Shown one piece after another: positions 46,705 through 58,900 of a stretch of DNA of 64,000 nucleotides. Below the pieces are notes generated by a model. That model was not told the origin of the DNA and searched no databases. It worked only from the letters and a program-made list of their open reading frames with translations. Position 1 is the stretch's first letter. Each line of letters starts with the position of its first letter. The stretch spans positions 106,751,158 through 106,815,157 of the forward strand of contig NC_089587.1 in assembly GCF_019320115.1 (NCBI RefSeq), given 5' to 3'. The stretch comes from Miscanthus floridulus. Lineage: Eukaryota > Streptophyta > Magnoliopsida > Poales > Poaceae. The translations under genes and the position numbers were made by a program.

Positions 46705-46830
46705 GACCACTGGTCTGAACATGAGACCACTGGTCCAAGCACCAGACCACTGGTCCGAGCACCCGACCACCAGTCCAAGCACCAGACCACAGGTCCGAGC
46801 ACCTGACCACCAGTCCGAGCACCGACCACC
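46705..46830. repeat. Minisatellite in the B 5' LTR
   Basis: Six to seven units of about 20-22 bp of the form GACCACTGGTCCGAGCACC, some with an inverted CCAGTCC half. The equivalent position in the 3' LTR (about 57250-57275) has about one unit. Confidence 0.8.
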
Positions 46831-47696
46831 ATGGCCAGTACCGATTGGAGCACCTGGCGCCTCCTAGACTCGCCCATCCCGTTCGCTGAAGCCACGGGTA
46901 ACTCACGCGCACGCCGTGACCACCCTGCTGGAGCCCTGTAGTGACCTGCGTGCCTCGCCATCACCACCATGTCGCTGTGGCCGTCGGGAAGACCCTACCG
47001 GCCACCTAGAAACCAGAAGTCCTGCCCCGAGCTCTAGATGCCCTCACCGTGTCCACATGGATCCATCGGAGCCTACATGCCCCACTGTGACGCCCTCCGA
47101 GGCCATAGCCCCCACACCGACGCCGCCGACGTGATCGGAAGGCCGTCCGCCATGGCCAAAGCCACCAGAGGCCTTGGAGGACCCCTCGACCTACCCAACA
47201 TGCCCGCTGGAGCAATGTAACGCCCATGTGCACCATAGAGCCAGCCAACGCCACTGCACCCACGCCATTCCTGCACGCCGGTTGTGCTCGAGTCACCGTT
47301 CACCGTGACCAGTGACTTAGGATGCACCATCTGTCGCCCTGACTCCACCATTGCAGTTGCCATGGCACGGGGAGGCTTTTCCCCACCTCAATTGGATGCC
47401 TGAGCTATTGCGGGAGCTCACCGGTGAGCACGTCGCCGGTGGGAGCGCGCCGTGGAAGAAACAGAGGAAAAGGGGCAAGGTGAGCAGTGCACCCCTGCGT
47501 GAACTCGGTGCATATGAGCCGAGCCGAGAGAAACAGACAACGGACTTGGTCCACCATAGACCGCAGCCATGGACCACAGCCCAATAAGAGCCCATGACCG
47601 TGACGTGGCAGCGTCATAGCGTGCCACGTGTTTGGCCCGGCCCGGCCCAGACCGACCCAACCCGAAGACCAACCGGCCCAGTTCAGACTCGGCCCG

Positions 47697-48042
47697 TATT
47701 GACCGTTGACTAGTCAACGTTGACCATTGACCTAGACCCACCTGTTAGTGACACGGACACCCTGGACCCACACGTCAGATGCTGACGTCATGATGACGTC
47801 ACGTGGGACCCACATGTCAGAAGCCAGCACAGCCGAGGTGACGTCATGCTGACATCACGCTGACATCAGCTGCTGACGTCAGCAGACCAGGCCCACATGT
47901 CAGTGACCGTGACTGTTGACCGTTGACCATTGACTAATCATTGACTGATGTTGACTTTGACTGGACCCACCTGTCAGTGACCCAATAGCCTTTGGCCCCA
48001 CCTGTCGGTGCGGACGACGTTGATGATGTCATGCTGACGTCA
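47697..48042. promoter_or_regulatory. Dense W-box and TGACGTCA array in the B LTR
   Basis: About eleven TTGAC(C/T) cores (WRKY W-box) occur in two groups, 47697-47745 and 47930-47985. Five perfect TGACGTCA palindromes (bZIP/CRE type) lie at 47783, 47794, 47839, 47874 and 48035, with the second running into CACGTGG. The right LTR has the same arrangement from about 58135 to 58515. The array lies about 1.5 kb downstream of the TATA box, so it may act as a downstream enhancer, or may simply be a repeat. Confidence 0.6.
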
Positions 48043-50040
48043 GCTAGGACCCACCTGTCAGCTCAGAACCATGATGCTGACATCAGCAAGCCACGTGGAC
48101 CAACCACAGCATGACACGTGTGAGCCCATGATTAATTCAGCCTTTATCCAATTTTAGAAATGATTTAAACTTCGGAAATTCATAACTAATTCATACGACC
48201 TCAGAAAAATACGAAATCAGAACCAAAATTCATCTAAAATCAAGCTCTACGCAATGAACCCATGTTTGAGTGCATTTGGCTCTTTTGAATTTCCATTGCT
48301 TCTTTGTGCTATTCTATAGACGTCGCTAACGCGACTATAATGCGAACGATGCAGACTCGGAGGAGAATATGACGGACGAGGACTGAGAGTACCATGAGGA
48401 GAACGGAGATGACTACACTGAAGGTGCCACATCCCACCCAATCTCGTAGCACCTATTACGCATGGCTAATATTGAAATGCTATCGCTTTACTTTACTGCT
48501 ACAATTATATTATGCTAGGACTTACATGGTAGTATGCTTGCTTGAAAGCCTTTACCTTGACGTAACCTTACCCCTGCATACCCTGCTATTAGGCTAGACA
48601 CATGCTTACTGCTATATATTTCATTACTTATACTTCTACTATGCTTATACTACGTGCATGGTGGAAACTGGTGTTACCTGAACTATGGGGAGAGTGCTGC
48701 GTGTGTGACTTGGGTGTGTGGAGGGTGAGGGTTGTGTCGACCAAGTTGGAGTATACGACGAGCCTGGGGCAAGTCTTGCTATGGGATGCTACCTGGGCAC
48801 CCTTAGAAATGGATACCTGTGGTGGGTAAATGGTATATGAGGTGGACCTAGGTGTGAACCTGTGATGGGTGGAGCCCGGGATGGAAGTGCTGTGGTGGCA
48901 CGGTGAATGGAAACCTCGATGGAGACATTCTGGCTTGGTCATCCCTAAGGACTTACTAGTACTCAGATTCACCGGGAAGCCTTACGTACCACTCACCCTA
49001 TATGGTGCGGGACTGGCTGGACTACTTGGTAGGATATTGCCACTACTGCTAGGTTGATAGCTGGACAATGTAAGGAGGTACAGGGCGCAGGAGGATTTTC
49101 CCCCCCCCACACCCTTCTGAGACTTCATGGAGACCTTGTGGACCCAGCTCATGACTCACAGTTTCAGCCACCCCAGACTTGACTTGGGGTGAACCAGGGT
49201 TAAATGGTAGAGTGGCATTATCCTAGGCTAGCAAGTGGCCGGAATCAGCCTAGTTGATGACGGTCAGCGAGGAAGGTGGATCTTGTGGTTATGTAAAACC
49301 TTTGCAGAGTGTATGGTTGATCGCTCGATACATGTGCCTGACTTGTCGGCTATGGACCTTTCCTGGGTTTCGCTTAAACTAGATAGTGAGATGAGTCCTC
49401 TCTTCTTCCCCCGTGAGAGAGTGTCGGTCAGTAGCCAGGGGCTATGGGCCTTGAGACAGTGTCCGAGAGGGAAGTTGGCCTAGTCGACTGAGCGATGGTA
49501 TGGTATGGTGATGGTATGGAGATGGTGGTATGTCGATCCCAGGATCGAAACCTGGCTCAGAAAAGGGAAAGGAGTGGAATGTGTGTGGGAATGGTGTTAA
49601 AACTTAACAAACTATTTACTTGATATGCTATTGCATAGGAAACCCCAGCTTTATATGTTCCTTTGACTATGTCCCACTTGCATCCAATTTCCACAAAGCA
49701 ATGCTCATAGGGATGGGAGTGGCCAGTACAAATCATACTGATAAATTTTGGCACACAGGTTCTACTGAGGAGTATAGCTCCAAGGAGTTTGACGGATGAG
49801 GGGTTCGTGCCTACGCTCGAGTTTGGTGATCTTATCTTCAAGTTGTTCTGAATGAATGCTACTTTTGATTCCGCCAATGCGGCGATGTAATAAATTATGT
49901 AATTCTGCACTAATTGTACTCTGATATTATCGTTGTATGGATGTGATATTCGACTGGAATTTGGGTAATATGATCTATAATGATCTTATTACACTTCGAC
50001 GCTGTGGATTTCCCTTCACGGAAATTGGGGTCGTTTCAGT

Positions 50041-50053
50041 TGGTATCAGAGCC
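50041..50053 (+). promoter_or_regulatory. Primer-binding site (tRNA-iMet)
   Basis: TGGTATCAGAGCC, exact complement of the plant initiator tRNA-Met 3' end, 2 bp after the LTR. Confidence 0.95.
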
Positions 50054-50204
50054 ATACTTGACCTTAGGACGAAACCCTTAGAAATGGACGATAGAATAGG
50101 ACATGAACAGCCCTTCTTTCGGTTATATACCAACCCTGCATTTACTTTTATGCAAGGCTTATCTATTATTGACCTGCTAACACCTGTCCCCTTGAAACAT
50201 GCAG

Positions 50205-51374
50205 ATGGCAACGAACGTCGACTGGCCACCTCTAGGACCGCTACCTCTAGACCACACCAAGCTTACCTTCGACCTACGTGAGCTCAGGGGGTTTTGCATA
50301 GACCCTCTACCGAGTTCTCGTCATGTTAGGTGTCCCCGATGAGCTTGTCAAGGTCACCTGCACCGAGAAGCCAGCTAAGGAAGGAGGAATTGAAGGACCG
50401 ATTGTCACCTCAGTGGAGTTCCCAGCTAGCACTACCTTACCTTCTGTCCCAGCTTTCACCGAGTTGACTATAGAGGACACAGTCGAGGAGGGACTATAGG
50501 CTATATCACACAAGGCACTTCGCAGAGTGATGAGGGACCACTATGAGCACCTGAAGATGACAGAGTTCTGTCTACTTCCCCAGGCCCTCGACCTCAGCCT
50601 TACCCCCAGTGAGCAGAGTTTTGCAGCACGCAGAGTTATCCTTGCTGAGGAGGATAGATGCCTTCGTGTCTCAGCTATTCACCTACTGGAGCAGGATAGG
50701 TACGTGACCTAGCTAGAGCAGAGGAGACATCAGGACTAGGCCCTCTGATGGGAGTACTAGGAGCAAGACTTGCAGGGAGCACAGGAGCGAGCTAGTCTAC
50801 TGAAGATAGTTGCCAAGCTGCAGGACGAGCTCAACCATCGTGAGGAGGACCATAGAGCCAAGGTCGCTAACTTATAGGACAAAGCAGCTGACCTAGGCAA
50901 TAGGAACTGCTACCTCGATAGCAAGGTCTTAGAGTTGCAGAGTGAGTTGGATGACAAGAAGGCTGAGTTCAACCGCAGAGGAGATAGAGAGAGATCCAAG
51001 GGGATTGATATGCTAAAGATCCAATCTCGGAACAAGACCCTGACTCAGGAGCTAGAGGAGTTCAGGAAGAAGGCCGTTTGCAACCAGGGTCACCTGATCG
51101 AGGCACTCAGGCAGACTGAGTACCTACAGGACAAGTGTGAGAGGACATGGCAGGCTTGACAGAAGTCTGATAGGAAGCGCCTCAGGGAGATGAAGGGTAT
51201 GTGGGATCAGCTACCCAAGGAGGTTCGTAGTAAGACGAAGCCTAGAATAGAGGAGTTTGAGTTAGCCCTGACTCACCTCAACCTAGACGCTTACCCTACC
51301 CTACCTAGAGCCAAGCCTACTGAGGAGCTCAGCCGAGGCCTTGAAGTACGTGTCCCGACTTCACGAGTCTGACG
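50205..51374 (+). pseudogene. Extra coiled-coil ORF upstream of gag in chromovirus B
   Basis: Begins at ATG 50205, right after CATGCAG. After one frame change (about 50280) it stays in one frame to the TGA at 51372. Visible parts are VLVMLGVPDELVKV (about 50313-50355), an acidic Ser/Thr-Pro stretch, SHKALRRVMRDHYEHLK (about 50506-50556) and a long Glu/Lys/Arg/Leu-rich coiled coil (about 50780-51160, for example LQDELNHREEDH and LQSELDDKKAEFNR). It is interrupted by at least six stops, nearly all TAG. It is separate from gag, which starts at 51758. From memory, some rice Tekay/Del relatives carry an extra ORF before gag; function unknown. I do not recognise a catalytic domain. Confidence 0.6.
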
Positions 51375-51757
51375 AGGAGATCGAGATTGAGAACAGTCGT
51401 ATCCCTAGCTGCGGTGTACGAGTTAGAGTAGATGACCCTGCGTGGTCATGAGTCATGTCAATAGCTTCCGTAAGTTGTACCACATGATGTACCCCTTATG
51501 AGATGTATTATGAGACACTATGGGTAGAACGATTCTCGCACGTCTTCAAGTGTAGCCACTGGAGATGATGCTATGTAATAAAAACCATGTAATGAATGTT
51601 TCGGATCTTATTGCCTCTTTATGAATCTTATTGCCTCTTTTGTAATGAGTGTTGGATAGCATAAATGTTTTTCTTTAAATCGTCAAAATCATGTAATCAT
51701 AGTGAATTTTAAGCACTTATGGCATAAGCACTAAACTCTCTATGATCCATGTTGCAG
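51375..51757 (+). other. Spacer between the extra ORF and gag, intron-like
   Basis: Non-coding. It contains a strong donor-like GTAAGT (51470-51475) and, directly before the gag ATG, CTCTATGATCCATGTTGCAG (ending 51757), a 3' splice-site-like sequence with CTAAAC (about 51731) as a possible branch site. This may be an intron; that is inference only. Confidence 0.35.
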
Positions 51758-53040
51758 ATGCTGAACCGCCATTCTAATTGCCTAATGAATCGAGGACATG
51801 CGCCCACCCCTGAACTAGTTGAACCCAATGGGGGACGTGGTGGCAACAACCGTGGTCGTGGCCAGTGGCCATGGACATGGAGGGATACCCTTCCACCTAG
51901 AGAATACTCCGCCGTCTGAGGAGAACATTCCTCCACCACCACCACCGAACCTGGCAGAAGTGATGGCATAGCAGACCTAGCTTCTTGCAGCTCTTGTTGA
52001 AGGAGCAAACTATCGCCAAGGGGGGGGGGGTCAGCAGAACGACTTCCAAAGGAAGCTAGAGGGATTTCTAAAGCTAAGGCCACCTACCTATGATGGCACC
52101 GACCCTAACCCGCTTGTAGCTGATGACTGGCTCAAGGAAATGGAGAAGAAGCTTGACCTCACTACTTTCACTGATGATAAGTGTGTTGGAGCTGCCACAC
52201 ACCTAGCTCACTGGGTGTAGCACGCTGCCTTGGTGGGACAGTTTTAGTGACTCCCATGAGGACCCTACCCACATCTCATGGGATGAGTTCGCTGAAGCAT
52301 TCACTGAGTATCACATTCCTAAGGGTATCATGGAGGCCAAAGCCGAGGAGTTCCACAACATCAAGATGGGAAAGGATAGGGTGACTGAGTACACTACTCG
52401 TTTCACCAACCTTCTATGCTATGCACCTTCTTATGTTGTGAACTCTAAGAAGGAGAAGCTATACTATTACCACAAGGGACTTAACCCGCACATCAAGATG
52501 AAGTTTGGCGGTATTGAGAGCAACACATTGCGTGCTCTGGTGGATCGCTGCATCCAGATTGAGAAGGACCGTGCTGAAGCTAGAGAAGAGTATAGGGATA
52601 GGAAACGTAAGCCTGAGGAGTCTCTCTGTGGTCATGATCGCAAGAGATTCCGTAGAGATGCACCATCCAGGGAACGCTCTCGCTATAATAGGGATGGCAA
52701 CCCTAGATCGAGTAGGGGAAGTGGAGGCTACACCGCCAAATACTCCCGCCCTGCTCAGGATCGTTACAACCTAGGACTGTTATGCTCAGGACCTGCAACA
52801 GTCAGGACCATGTTTCAACCTGTCCCCGCATAGTGAATAAATGCCCTAGCATAGAACCGCTCCGCGCCAAGCACTAGAAACTAGAAGGCACCCGCGTCAA
52901 CCCCTACAGGCGGTACGCCTTTCACCTACTTTGCTTGTGGCCAACTAGGTCACAAAGCCGCTAAGTGCCCTCAGAACTTAGCTGCATAGAAGTCTTAGTT
53001 CAAGGGATCAGCTACTCGTGGACGTCTGAACCATCTAGAC
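51758..53040 (+). pseudogene. Chromovirus B gag, broken
   Basis: ATG at 51758. The capsid region includes PPTYDGTDPNPLVADDWLKE (about 52084-52143), a frame change near 52200, then AKAEEFHNIKMGKDRVTEYT and FTNLLCYAP (about 52335-52425). An Arg/Ser-rich basic region (about 52600-52750) follows. The zinc knuckle near 52930 reads YFACGQLGHKAAKC: the first Cys of the CCHC box is Tyr, so the knuckle would not bind zinc normally. TAG/TGA stops around 52830-52990. Confidence 0.75.
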
Positions 53041-53655
53041 GCCGAGGAAGCACAAGCTACCCCTGACATTGTGTACGGTATGTTTTTAGTTAATGGCAAT
53101 ACTGCATCAGTTCTATTTGACTCTGGAGCAACTTGTTCTTACATATCATCCAAGTTTGCACGAGATCATGACCTATCTGTAACCCCATGTGAAGAGCCTA
53201 TCATCACCAGCTCACCTTTAGGAGACCTAAAGTGCACCCACATCTGTAAGGGAGTGAGTCTTACCATTGAGGGCCTTATCTTTAGAGCCGACCTAACTCT
53301 GCTACCTTCCACTAACCTAGATGTCATCTTAGGTATGGATTGGTTAACCATTCACCGAGGTATCATATCATGTTCACCTAGATATGTCCAAGCGACCCAC
53401 CCATCAGGCCAAGTCGTTAGATATGAACCCCAATCTAGAAAGTCCACCTCTATCCTATGTGCCCTTAAAGCAAGTTCAGAATCACAAAAAGAGGAGGAGA
53501 CAGTTCATGATGTGCCAGTAGTCAAGAGACTATCCCTGATGTATTCCCTAAAGAATTACCGGGTATGCCACCAGATCAGTGATGTTGAGTTCATCATTGA
53601 TCTATTACCAGGAACTGGGACCCATTGCCAAGAGACCCTATCGCATGTCAGTTGA
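53041..53655 (+). pseudogene. Chromovirus B protease
   Basis: Open frame of 194 codons from 53071 with the retropepsin site LFDSGATCSYIS (about 53116-53150) intact, and LDVILGMDWLTIHRGII (about 53316-53370), the conserved second half of the fold. Frame is lost at about 53610-53700 by two 1-2-base indels before RT. The protease domain itself has no stop, so it is among the best preserved parts of B. Confidence 0.8.
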
Positions 53656-54590
53656 TGAACTGACTGAAGCTCAAGAAACAGCTTGATGAGCTCATCTCGA
53701 AGGGATATATCAGGCCCTAGTGCTTCACCCTAGGGATCCCCTATTCTGTTTGTTAAGAAGAAGGATGGCTCAATGAGAATGTGCATTGATTACCAGAACT
53801 TGAACGCAGTTACAATCAAGAACAAGTACCCCCTACCAAGGATTGATGATCTGCTTGATCAGCTTCGAGGTGCCAAGTATTTCTCCAAGATAGCCCGTCC
53901 AATGACCAATCTTCTGAAGAAGACCAAGGAGTTTGAATGGACGCCCGAGTGCGAACAAAGCTTCCAGGAATTGAAACAGAAGCTTACCACAACTCCTGTG
54001 CTATCATTGCCTGATATCAGCAAAGATTTCGTAGTTTATTGTGATGCATCCCATCAAGGACTTGGTTGTGTATTGATGCAATATGGAAGAGTAATAGCTT
54101 ATGCTTCTCGACAGTTGAAAGAACATGAGAACCGTTACCCAACCCATGATCTAGAGTTAGTAGCAGTTGTGCATGCCTTGAAGATCTAGAGACACTACTT
54201 GATAGGCAACAAGTGTGATATCTACACCGATCACAAGAGCTTGAAGTACTTTTTCACTCAAGAAGATTTGAATATGAGGCAACACCGATGGCTTGAGTTG
54301 ATCAAGGACTATGACCTAGAAATTCACTATCATCCGGGAAAAGCTAACATAGTCGCAGATGCTCTTAGTCGCAAGAGTTACTGTCATGCCTTGATCACTA
54401 AATCTGTACCACCTGAGCTCAAAGAAGAGATTGATGATTTCCAACTTGAGATACTACCACATGACTTGTTGAATGAGCTCCACATACAGTATCATCTCAT
54501 AGATCACATCCATCAAGCTCAGAAAAGTTGTGAAGAGATTGAGTATCTCCATGGTCTGATGAAACTAGGCTACAAGACCAACCACTAAGA
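53656..54590 (+). pseudogene. Chromovirus B RT (catalytic core deleted) and RNase H
   Basis: RT starts with [20 protein letters not shown] and [14 protein letters not shown], then jumps at 53881-53892 straight to [20 protein letters not shown], the connection region. The palm with the YxDD/FIDD site is missing, yet the frame is kept. The same two FSKI-type motifs in chromovirus A lie 483 bp apart (61323 and 60840), so about 161 codons are gone. RNase H follows ([48 protein letters not shown]). TAG at 54187 replaces a Trp codon that A still has. The tail has a stop at 54586. Confidence 0.85.
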
Positions 54591-54599
54591 AGATGAACA

Positions 54600-55905
54600 A
54601 GGAACCATCTGGTTCAAGAACAGAATCTATGTTCCATCTGACCCAGCACTACGAGAGGAAATTCTATCAGAAGCTCACAACTCCAAGTACTGTATTCACC
54701 CTGGAGGTTCAAAGATGTATCAAGACCTGAAGAAACACTTCTGGTGGAAAGGCATGAAGATAGACATTGCAGGACGTGTGGCACGTTGTGACACCTGCAA
54801 CAGAGTCAAGGCTGAACATCAAAGGCCTGCAGGATTGCTAAAGCCTCTTGATGTTCTCAAGTGGAAATGGGAGAACATATCCATGGATTTCATAGTTGGA
54901 TTGCCCCGCTCACAGAAAGACCATGATTCCATCTGGGTGATTGTTGATTGTTTGACCAAGATTTCTCACTTTATACCGATTAAGACCAAGACCAATGCCG
55001 AAAAATTAGCAGATCTGTACGTAGAGCACATTCTGAGACTACATGGAGCTCCCTCTAGCATTGTATCTGATCATGGTCCTCAGTTTGTGTCCCGATTCTG
55101 GGAAGCTCTGCACAAGTCTATTGGAACCAAACTTGATTTCAGTATCGCTTACCACCCATAGATAGATGGGTAGACAGAACGAGTAAATTAGATCTTAGAA
55201 GACATGCTTCGCGCTAGTGTACTGAATTACGGCTCTGATTGGGAGAAATGCCTACCCTACGCAGAGTTCTCTTACAATAATAGCTACCAAGCCAGTATCA
55301 AGATGATGCCATTTGAAGCTCTGTATGGCAGACCTTGTAAGACACCTTTGATGTGGTCCCAACTGGGAGAAAGATCATTCTTTGACTCCAGCTAAGATTC
55401 AAGATGCAGAATAAGGAGTTGCACAAGTGAAGGAGAATTTGAAAATTGCTCAAAGTCGATACAAGAGCTATGTCGACAAAAGGAGAAGAGAACTTGAGTT
55501 CAATGTGGGAGACTTCGTCTATCTCAAAGTATCCCTGCTACATGGAATTGTTAGATTCCATGTGAAAGGAAAGCTTGCCCTAAGATTTGTTGGCCCATAC
55601 AAGATTTGCAAGAGGATTGGAAAGCTCGCCTACAAACTTGAGCTACTCGGGGAATTGAGGGGTGTACACTCCGTATTCCATGTCTCATAGCTACGCAAGT
55701 GTTTGAGAGTGCCTGATGAAGTAGTTCCAACTGATACACTTGACATTCAAGACACACTTGAGTATAAAGAACATCCTATCATAATTCTGGATAGAGATAC
55801 CAAAGAGACTCGAAGCAAGACTATTCCTATGTGCCAGATCCAATGGAGCAATCACACAGAGAGAGAAGCAACATGGGAGAAAGAGTCAAACCTCCGGCTA
55901 TGATA
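54600..55905 (+). pseudogene. Chromovirus B integrase with chromodomain
   Basis: Zinc-binding region with CIHPGGSKMYQDLKKHFWWK and CDTCNRVK; core with MDFIVGLPRS (Asp), SDHGPQFVSRFWEALH (Asp) and TERVN (Glu). Three TAG codons at 55159, 55171 and 55189 fall within 33 bases, around that Glu, where relatives have Gln. SYNNSYQASIKMMPFEALYG follows, then a frame change at about 55395-55427, the C-terminal GPYKI domain, and a chromodomain (CQIQWSNHTEREATWEKESN, about 55830-55890) ending at TGA 55901. Confidence 0.85.
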
Positions 55906-55973
55906 TCCTTACCTCTTCAAAGAGTACGTTACGCTTTAATCTCAGGGATGAGATTCTGTTAAGGGGGTAGGAC
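55906..55973 (+). promoter_or_regulatory. Chromovirus B 3' leader and polypurine tract
   Basis: CAGGGATGAGATTCTGTTAA, then AGGGGGTAGGAC (55962-55973) immediately before the 3' LTR: the plus-strand priming tract. Confidence 0.75.
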
Positions 55974-58900
55974 TATAACAACCCAAAAATCCACACACTT
56001 GAAAATACCAACTACAAAATTTTTCTTAGAACAACCATGTGATGATGAGTGTCATGCATAGTAACCCAACCTAAGAGATGCATTAGGTCTAACCCCAACC
56101 CTAGTTAACACATAAGCATGGCATGTCATTAGTTAATTGTGATTATTTAAAATCTAACTAATAAAGTGATGCATACATTGATTATTCAAAATGTGATTTG
56201 GATTTCCATTTGAGTTATGATATGCTTAACAACTCCAATAAATTAGGTGCACCAATTTGGAATTCAAATTCTAGAACCAAATTCGAATTCAAACAAAAGA
56301 GATGAAATGAAAAATAGAAAAAGGAAACTGAGGAAGAAGGCCTTGCTAGCCCTAGGCTGCTCGGCTTTGCGGCCCAGCCAGCCCAACCGCACCCACCTTG
56401 CACCGACGTGCCCGTACGTAGCCCACGAGCCGGCCCAGCGCATCGCCCACGCTCGCGCACCCATCTGCCTCGCTCGCAGCCATTGCCCGCTGGACCCCGC
56501 ATGTCAGCCGCACCCCCCGTCTACAGTGTCATCTTCCTCACCCACGCCTCAACCGCCTACGCGACCAGTGCCCAACAGCTGTGGCAGGGGCAGGCCAGGG
56601 GGTCATGCCCGGGGCATGACCCTATCCCCTTGCGCCGCACCCACACAACCCCGCACCACCATCTGATGCGATGCACACGTCTCCACCGCACAATGCCATC
56701 CACCCTGGAAGGCATGGCGCACGGCTATAAAGCCAGCCCGCATGCCGCTCATGCCCGGCGCCCTAGCTTCTCCCTCAGCCTCCGCCGCCGCTTGGTGGCC
56801 TAGCAGCCACACCACACCGAGAGTAGAGGGCCGAGAAGGAGATGGTGAGAGGAGGATTGGAGCCCCGCACGCTGCCGAAGTCGTCGGAGCCGAAAGCAAC
56901 GCCGTTGTCGTCATCACGGTCGTGGGTTGGCACTGCATGGCACTGCTTTCGGAGCTACATGGCCGCAACTCATCATTGCACCACTATCCCCTCTTCCACA
57001 ACACCTACGGTGAGCCCCGATTCATTCCCTGCTCGCCACTGGACCTTGCTACTCCGGCCATGGCGCTCCAAACCATGAGCGCGTAGGCCAAGGCCATCCC
57101 CGGCCTCTAGGCACACTAGCACAACACACTCATGTTGACCGTGACCATCCCCAAGACCTAGGACGCTGTAGGCTTCTCTAGGTTCCCCGGACGCCGTAGC
57201 CGAGCACGCATGCCGTGCTCGCAACGCCACCGCCATGACGCAACCACCACCTCCGAGCACTCGACCACCGTGGCCAGTACCGATCGGAGCGCTTGGTGCC
57301 TCCTAGACTCACCCGTCCCATTCGCTGAAGCCATGGGTAACTCACGCGCACGCCGTGACCACCCCGCTAGAGCCCTGTAGTGACCCACGTGCCTCGCCGT
57401 CGCCACCATGTCGCCGTGGCCGCCGGGAAGACCCTACCGGCCACCTAGAAACCGGAAGTCCTGCCCCGAGCTCTGGATGCCCTCACCGCATCCACACGGA
57501 TCCATAGGAGCCTACACACCCCACTATGATGCCCTCCGAGGCCATAGCCCCCACACCGACGCCGCTGATGTGATCGGAAGGCCATCCGCCGTGGCCAAAG
57601 CCACCGGAGGCCCTGGAGGACCCCTCGACCTACCCAACATGCCCGTTGGAGCATTGTGACACCCATGTGCACCACAGAGCTAGCCAATGCCGCTGCACCC
57701 GTGCCATTCCCGCACGCTGGTTGTGCTCGAGTTGCCGTTCACCATGACCAGTGACTTAGGATGCACCATCCGTCGCCCTAACTCCACCATTGCAGTCGCC
57801 ATGGCACGGGGAGGCTTTCCCCACCTCAATTGGATGCCTGAGCTGTTGTGGGAGCTCACTAGTGAGCATGTCGCCGGCGGGAGCGCGCCGTGGAAGAAAT
57901 AGAGGAAAAGGGGCAAGGTGAGCAGCGCACCCCTACGTGAACTCGGTGCATATGAGCCGAGCCGAGAGAAACAGACAAAGGACTTGGTCCACCATAGACC
58001 GCAGCCATGGACCACAGCCCAATAAGAGCCCACGGCCGTGATGTGGCAGCGTCACAACGTGCCACGTGTTTGGCTCGGCCCGGCCCAGACCGGCCCAACC
58101 CGAAGACCAACCGGCCCAGTTCGGACCCGGCCCGTATTGACCGTTGACTGGTCAACGTTGACCGTTGATTGGTCAACGTTGACCATTGACTTGGCCCCAC
58201 CTGTCAGTGACATGGACACCCTGGACCCACACGTCAGATGCTGACGTCATGATGACGTCACGTGGGACCCACATGTCAGAAGCCAGCACAGCCGAGATGA
58301 CGTCATGCTGATGTCACGCTGACATCAGCTGCTGACGTCAGCAGACCAGGCCCACATGTCAGTGACCGTGACTGTTGACCATTGACTGTTGATCGTTGAC
58401 TCGTCATTGACTGACGTTGACTTTGACCGGACCCACCTGTTAGTGACCCAATAGCCTTTGGCCCCACCTGTCGGTGCGGACGACGTTGATGACGTCATGC
58501 TGATGTCATGCTGACAGTCAGCTGGGACCCACCTGTTAGCTCAGAACCATGATGCTGACTGTCAGCAAGCCACAGTGGACCAACCACAGCATGACACGTG
58601 TCAGCCCAGGATTAATTCAGCCTTTATCCAATTTCAGAAATGATTTAAACTTCAAAAATTCATAACTAATTCATACGATCTCAGAAAAATATGAAACCAG
58701 GACCAAAATTCATCTAAAATCAAGCTCTATGCAATGAACCCATGTTTGAGTGCATTTGGCTCTTTTGAATTTCCATTGCTTCTTTGTGCTATTCTATAGA
58801 CAGTCGCTAACGCGACTATAATGCGAACGATGCAGACTCGGAGGAGAATATGACTGGACGAGGACTGAGAGTACCAGTGAGGAGAACGGAGATGACTACA

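Larger units (their letters stand above)
45415..50038 (+). repeat. Chromovirus B 5' LTR
   Basis: TGTAACAACCC to GGGTCGTTTCA, 4624 bp. TATA box at 46168-46173 (GGCTATAAAGCC) in a GC-rich block from 45770. A minisatellite lies at 46705-46830 and a dense array of W-box and TGACGTCA motifs at 47697-48042. The last 1.9 kb (48130-50038) is non-coding with normal GC. The transcription start is probably about 30 bp after the TATA box, so most of the LTR would be transcribed. Confidence 0.9.

Noticed and set aside
45943..48441. Many 60-165-codon frames in the GC-rich part of the B LTR (and its copy at 56200-58900)
   Set aside because: They lie in both LTRs on both strands, are low-complexity, and none is conserved in frame between the two LTRs.
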